Shown in pieces: positions 5,858-6,910 of a stretch of 6,910 bases of DNA; the stretch's first letter is position 1; the number at the start of each line of letters is the position of its first letter. A program made the translations under genes and the position numbers. Location of the stretch: positions 1 through 6,910 of the forward strand of contig CAMZFJ010000094.1 of NCBI GenBank assembly GCA_947306025.1. The letters run 5' to 3'. The notes under the pieces are model-generated. The model was not told the DNA's origin. It made no database searches and worked only from the letters and a program-made list of their open reading frames with translations. The stretch is from an uncultured Fibrobacter sp. GTDB lineage: Bacteria > Fibrobacterota > Fibrobacteria > Fibrobacterales > Fibrobacteraceae.

Positions 5858-5893
5858 AAAAAAAGAAGAGATTACAGGTTGTTCTGTAATCTC
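5858..5893 (-). terminator. Rho-independent terminator of the flotillin gene
   Basis: On the minus strand GAGATTACAG (5893-5884) pairs perfectly with CTGTAATCTC (5877-5868), ten base pairs around a six-base loop, followed by TTC and a run of T. It starts 26 bases after the flotillin stop codon and ends only 12 bases before the next start codon. Confidence 0.88.
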
Positions 5894-5918
5894 CTATTGT
5901 GTGAATTTTTAGAATCTA

Positions 5919-6910
5919 TTACGAGTTTTCTTTTTTCGAATCGTCATTTTTTGTAACTCCGGCGAGTTTTGCACCGAACATGGAGCCTAGCACCGTGCGG
6001 AGGTCAATGCCGAGCGAATCGGTGAGACCGTTCGTGACTTGCGTAAGCGTCTTGGTGATGTCGCCCGTGAGCTTTGCCGTATTGCCTTCGCCGTACATGG
6101 TGATGTTTCCGATCTTTTCCATCGGCTTTGCAATGGCGGCTGCAATTTGCGGCATCTGCTCGAAGTACTTTTCAATCGTCTTGAGCTGCATTTCCTGGCG
6201 GGCCGCGTCACCATAGAGCTTCATGGCTTCGGCCTTCTTGTTGAGTGCTTCGGCTTCTGCAAGACCTTGAGCCTTGATAGCTTCAGCTTCGGCGAGACCT
6301 TTTGCCTTTGTGGCTTCAGCTTCTGCTAATGCCTTGGCCTTTGTGGCTTCTGCTTCGGCGAATGCTTTTTCCTTTTCGGCTTCTGCAATCTGCTTGATGG
6401 CTCTGGCGCGCTGTTCTTCCTTGTAGCGGACGGCTTCTGCGTCTTTTTGCTGCTGGAAGAGTTCTGCTTCGGAGCGCTGGATTTGTGCTTGGCGTTCGGC
6501 TTCGGCTTTCTTTTCGATTTGGGCCTGAAGTTCCTTTTCGGTCACGGCAACCATGCGTTCGCGAATTTCAATTTCCTTTTCTTGCTTGGCGACTTCAGCT
6601 TCAGCCTGTGCCACGTTGATTGCTTTTTGCTGCGTCTGCTTCTGGATTTCGTAAGCGGCATCGGCGACAGCCTTTTCAGTATCGGAAATCTTTTGCAGGT
6701 TCGCTTTCTTCACGGCAAGATCGTTCTGCTTCTGTGCAATTTCGAGTTCGGCGGCAACGGCTGCATCGTTCGCTTCTTTCTTGGCCTGCGATTGAGCAAC
6801 GCTGATGTCTCTTTCGGCGTTCGCCTTAGAAATCGCGGCTGCCTTGCGGATGGCAGATGTCTTATCGACACCGAGATTTTCAATCACGCCGTTTGCGTCT
6901 TCAAAATTCT
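5919..6910 (-). CDS. Flotillin / SPFH-family membrane scaffold protein (C-terminal part, cut by window edge)
   Basis: Flotillins oligomerise on the inner face of the membrane and organise membrane microdomains (family knowledge). The frame is open to the right edge: seven codons (NFEDANG) precede a GTG valine codon at 6887, which is internal and not the start. About 329 residues are visible. The N-terminal membrane anchor and SPFH domain are outside the window. Numbering from that valine, residues 9-225 are a long Ala/Glu/Lys/Gln-rich coiled coil, as in flotillins, with four 11-residue repeats at 175-218. From 226 the conserved C-terminal region follows (LYGDAARQEM, YFEQMPQIAAAIAKPMEKIGNI split at 250), ending in SLGIDLRTVLGSMFG and a charged tail. 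The order ANGVIENLG, coiled coil, then IAKPMEKIGNIT matches FloT/YuaG-type flotillins rather than the short FloA type. The usual NfeD partner is not visible; it could lie beyond the edge. Terminated at 5858-5893. Confidence 0.92.
   Translation of the reverse strand, partial: NFEDANGVIENLGVDKTSAIRKAAAISKANAERDISVAQSQAKKEANDAAVAAELEIAQKQNDLAVKKANLQKISDTEKAVADAAYEIQKQTQQKAINVAQAEAEVAKQEKEIEIRERMVAVTEKELQAQIEKKAEAERQAQIQRSEAELFQQQKDAEAVRYKEEQRARAIKQIAEAEKEKAFAEAEATKAKALAEAEATKAKGLAEAEAIKAQGLAEAEALNKKAEAMKLYGDAARQEMQLKTIEKYFEQMPQIAAAIAKPMEKIGNITMYGEGNTAKLTGDITKTLTQVTNGLTDSLGIDLRTVLGSMFGAKLAGVTKNDDSKKENS
6234..6365 (-). repeat. Four tandem 33-bp units in the flotillin coiled coil
   Basis: The units encode AFAEAEATKAK, ALAEAEATKAK, GLAEAEAIKAQ and GLAEAEALNKK. 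An 11-residue periodicity of this sort is typical of flotillin coiled coils. The DNA copies are similar but not identical, so a stable in-frame repeat is more likely than a fresh expansion. Confidence 0.85.

Noticed and set aside
6234..6365. Microsatellite-like or recently expanded repeat in the flotillin gene.
   Set aside because: The 33-base units differ from each other and reflect the normal coiled-coil periodicity of flotillins.
6885..6887. GTG as the start of the flotillin gene.
   Set aside because: The frame stays open upstream, and the preceding residues NFEDANG fit the flotillin family, so the valine is internal.

Overview
The window most likely comes from a Fibrobacter species (a gut or rumen cellulose degrader). 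The main evidence is the secreted protein at 643-1764, whose C-terminal half is a classic FISUMP domain (Fibrobacter succinogenes major paralogous domain: Asp-Gly-x-x-Tyr start, CPEGWHLP centre, GYSVRCING end). Other clues fit: several secreted proteins without familiar domains, a typical bacterial housekeeping core, and AT-rich intergenic DNA between moderately GC-rich genes. The assignment rests on recognition of the domain, not on a database search.

Layout from left to right. (1) 1-541, minus: the first 180 codons of formyltetrahydrofolate deformylase PurU, cut by the window edge. (2) 542-642: a divergent intergenic region with a candidate purU promoter abutting its start codon. (3) 643-1764, plus: a secreted FISUMP-domain protein. 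(4) 1765-1948: a convergent intergenic region with a strong bidirectional terminator flanked by inverted repeat-like arms. (5) 4500 down to 1949, minus: a compact operon whose genes overlap by 14-17 bases: a LytR_C-domain lipoprotein, the ribosome silencing factor rsfS, and the arginyl-tRNA synthetase argS. (6) 5845 down to 4618, minus: two tandem paralogous secreted proteins of about 197 residues, of unrecognised family. (7) 6910 down to 5919, minus: the C-terminal part of a flotillin, cut by the right edge.

The minus-strand genes from 6910 to 4618 look like separate transcription units, because a hairpin with a T-tract lies between each pair. The rsfS-argS unit joins two translation-related functions, with an envelope lipoprotein at its head. 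The two paralogs are presumably exported through Sec. The FISUMP protein is also exported, and nothing here links it functionally to its neighbours.

I see no phage, CRISPR, transposon, defence or biosynthetic cluster. The most interesting signals are: start codons placed 6-7 bases after -10-like hexamers, suggesting leaderless mRNAs, with two of these directly behind a terminator; an ArgRS whose HIGH signature reads AFHH; the tandem duplicated secreted family with a 20-residue invariant block but divergent cysteine tails; and the repeat-like arms around the shared terminator. No gap in the window exceeds 300 bases.
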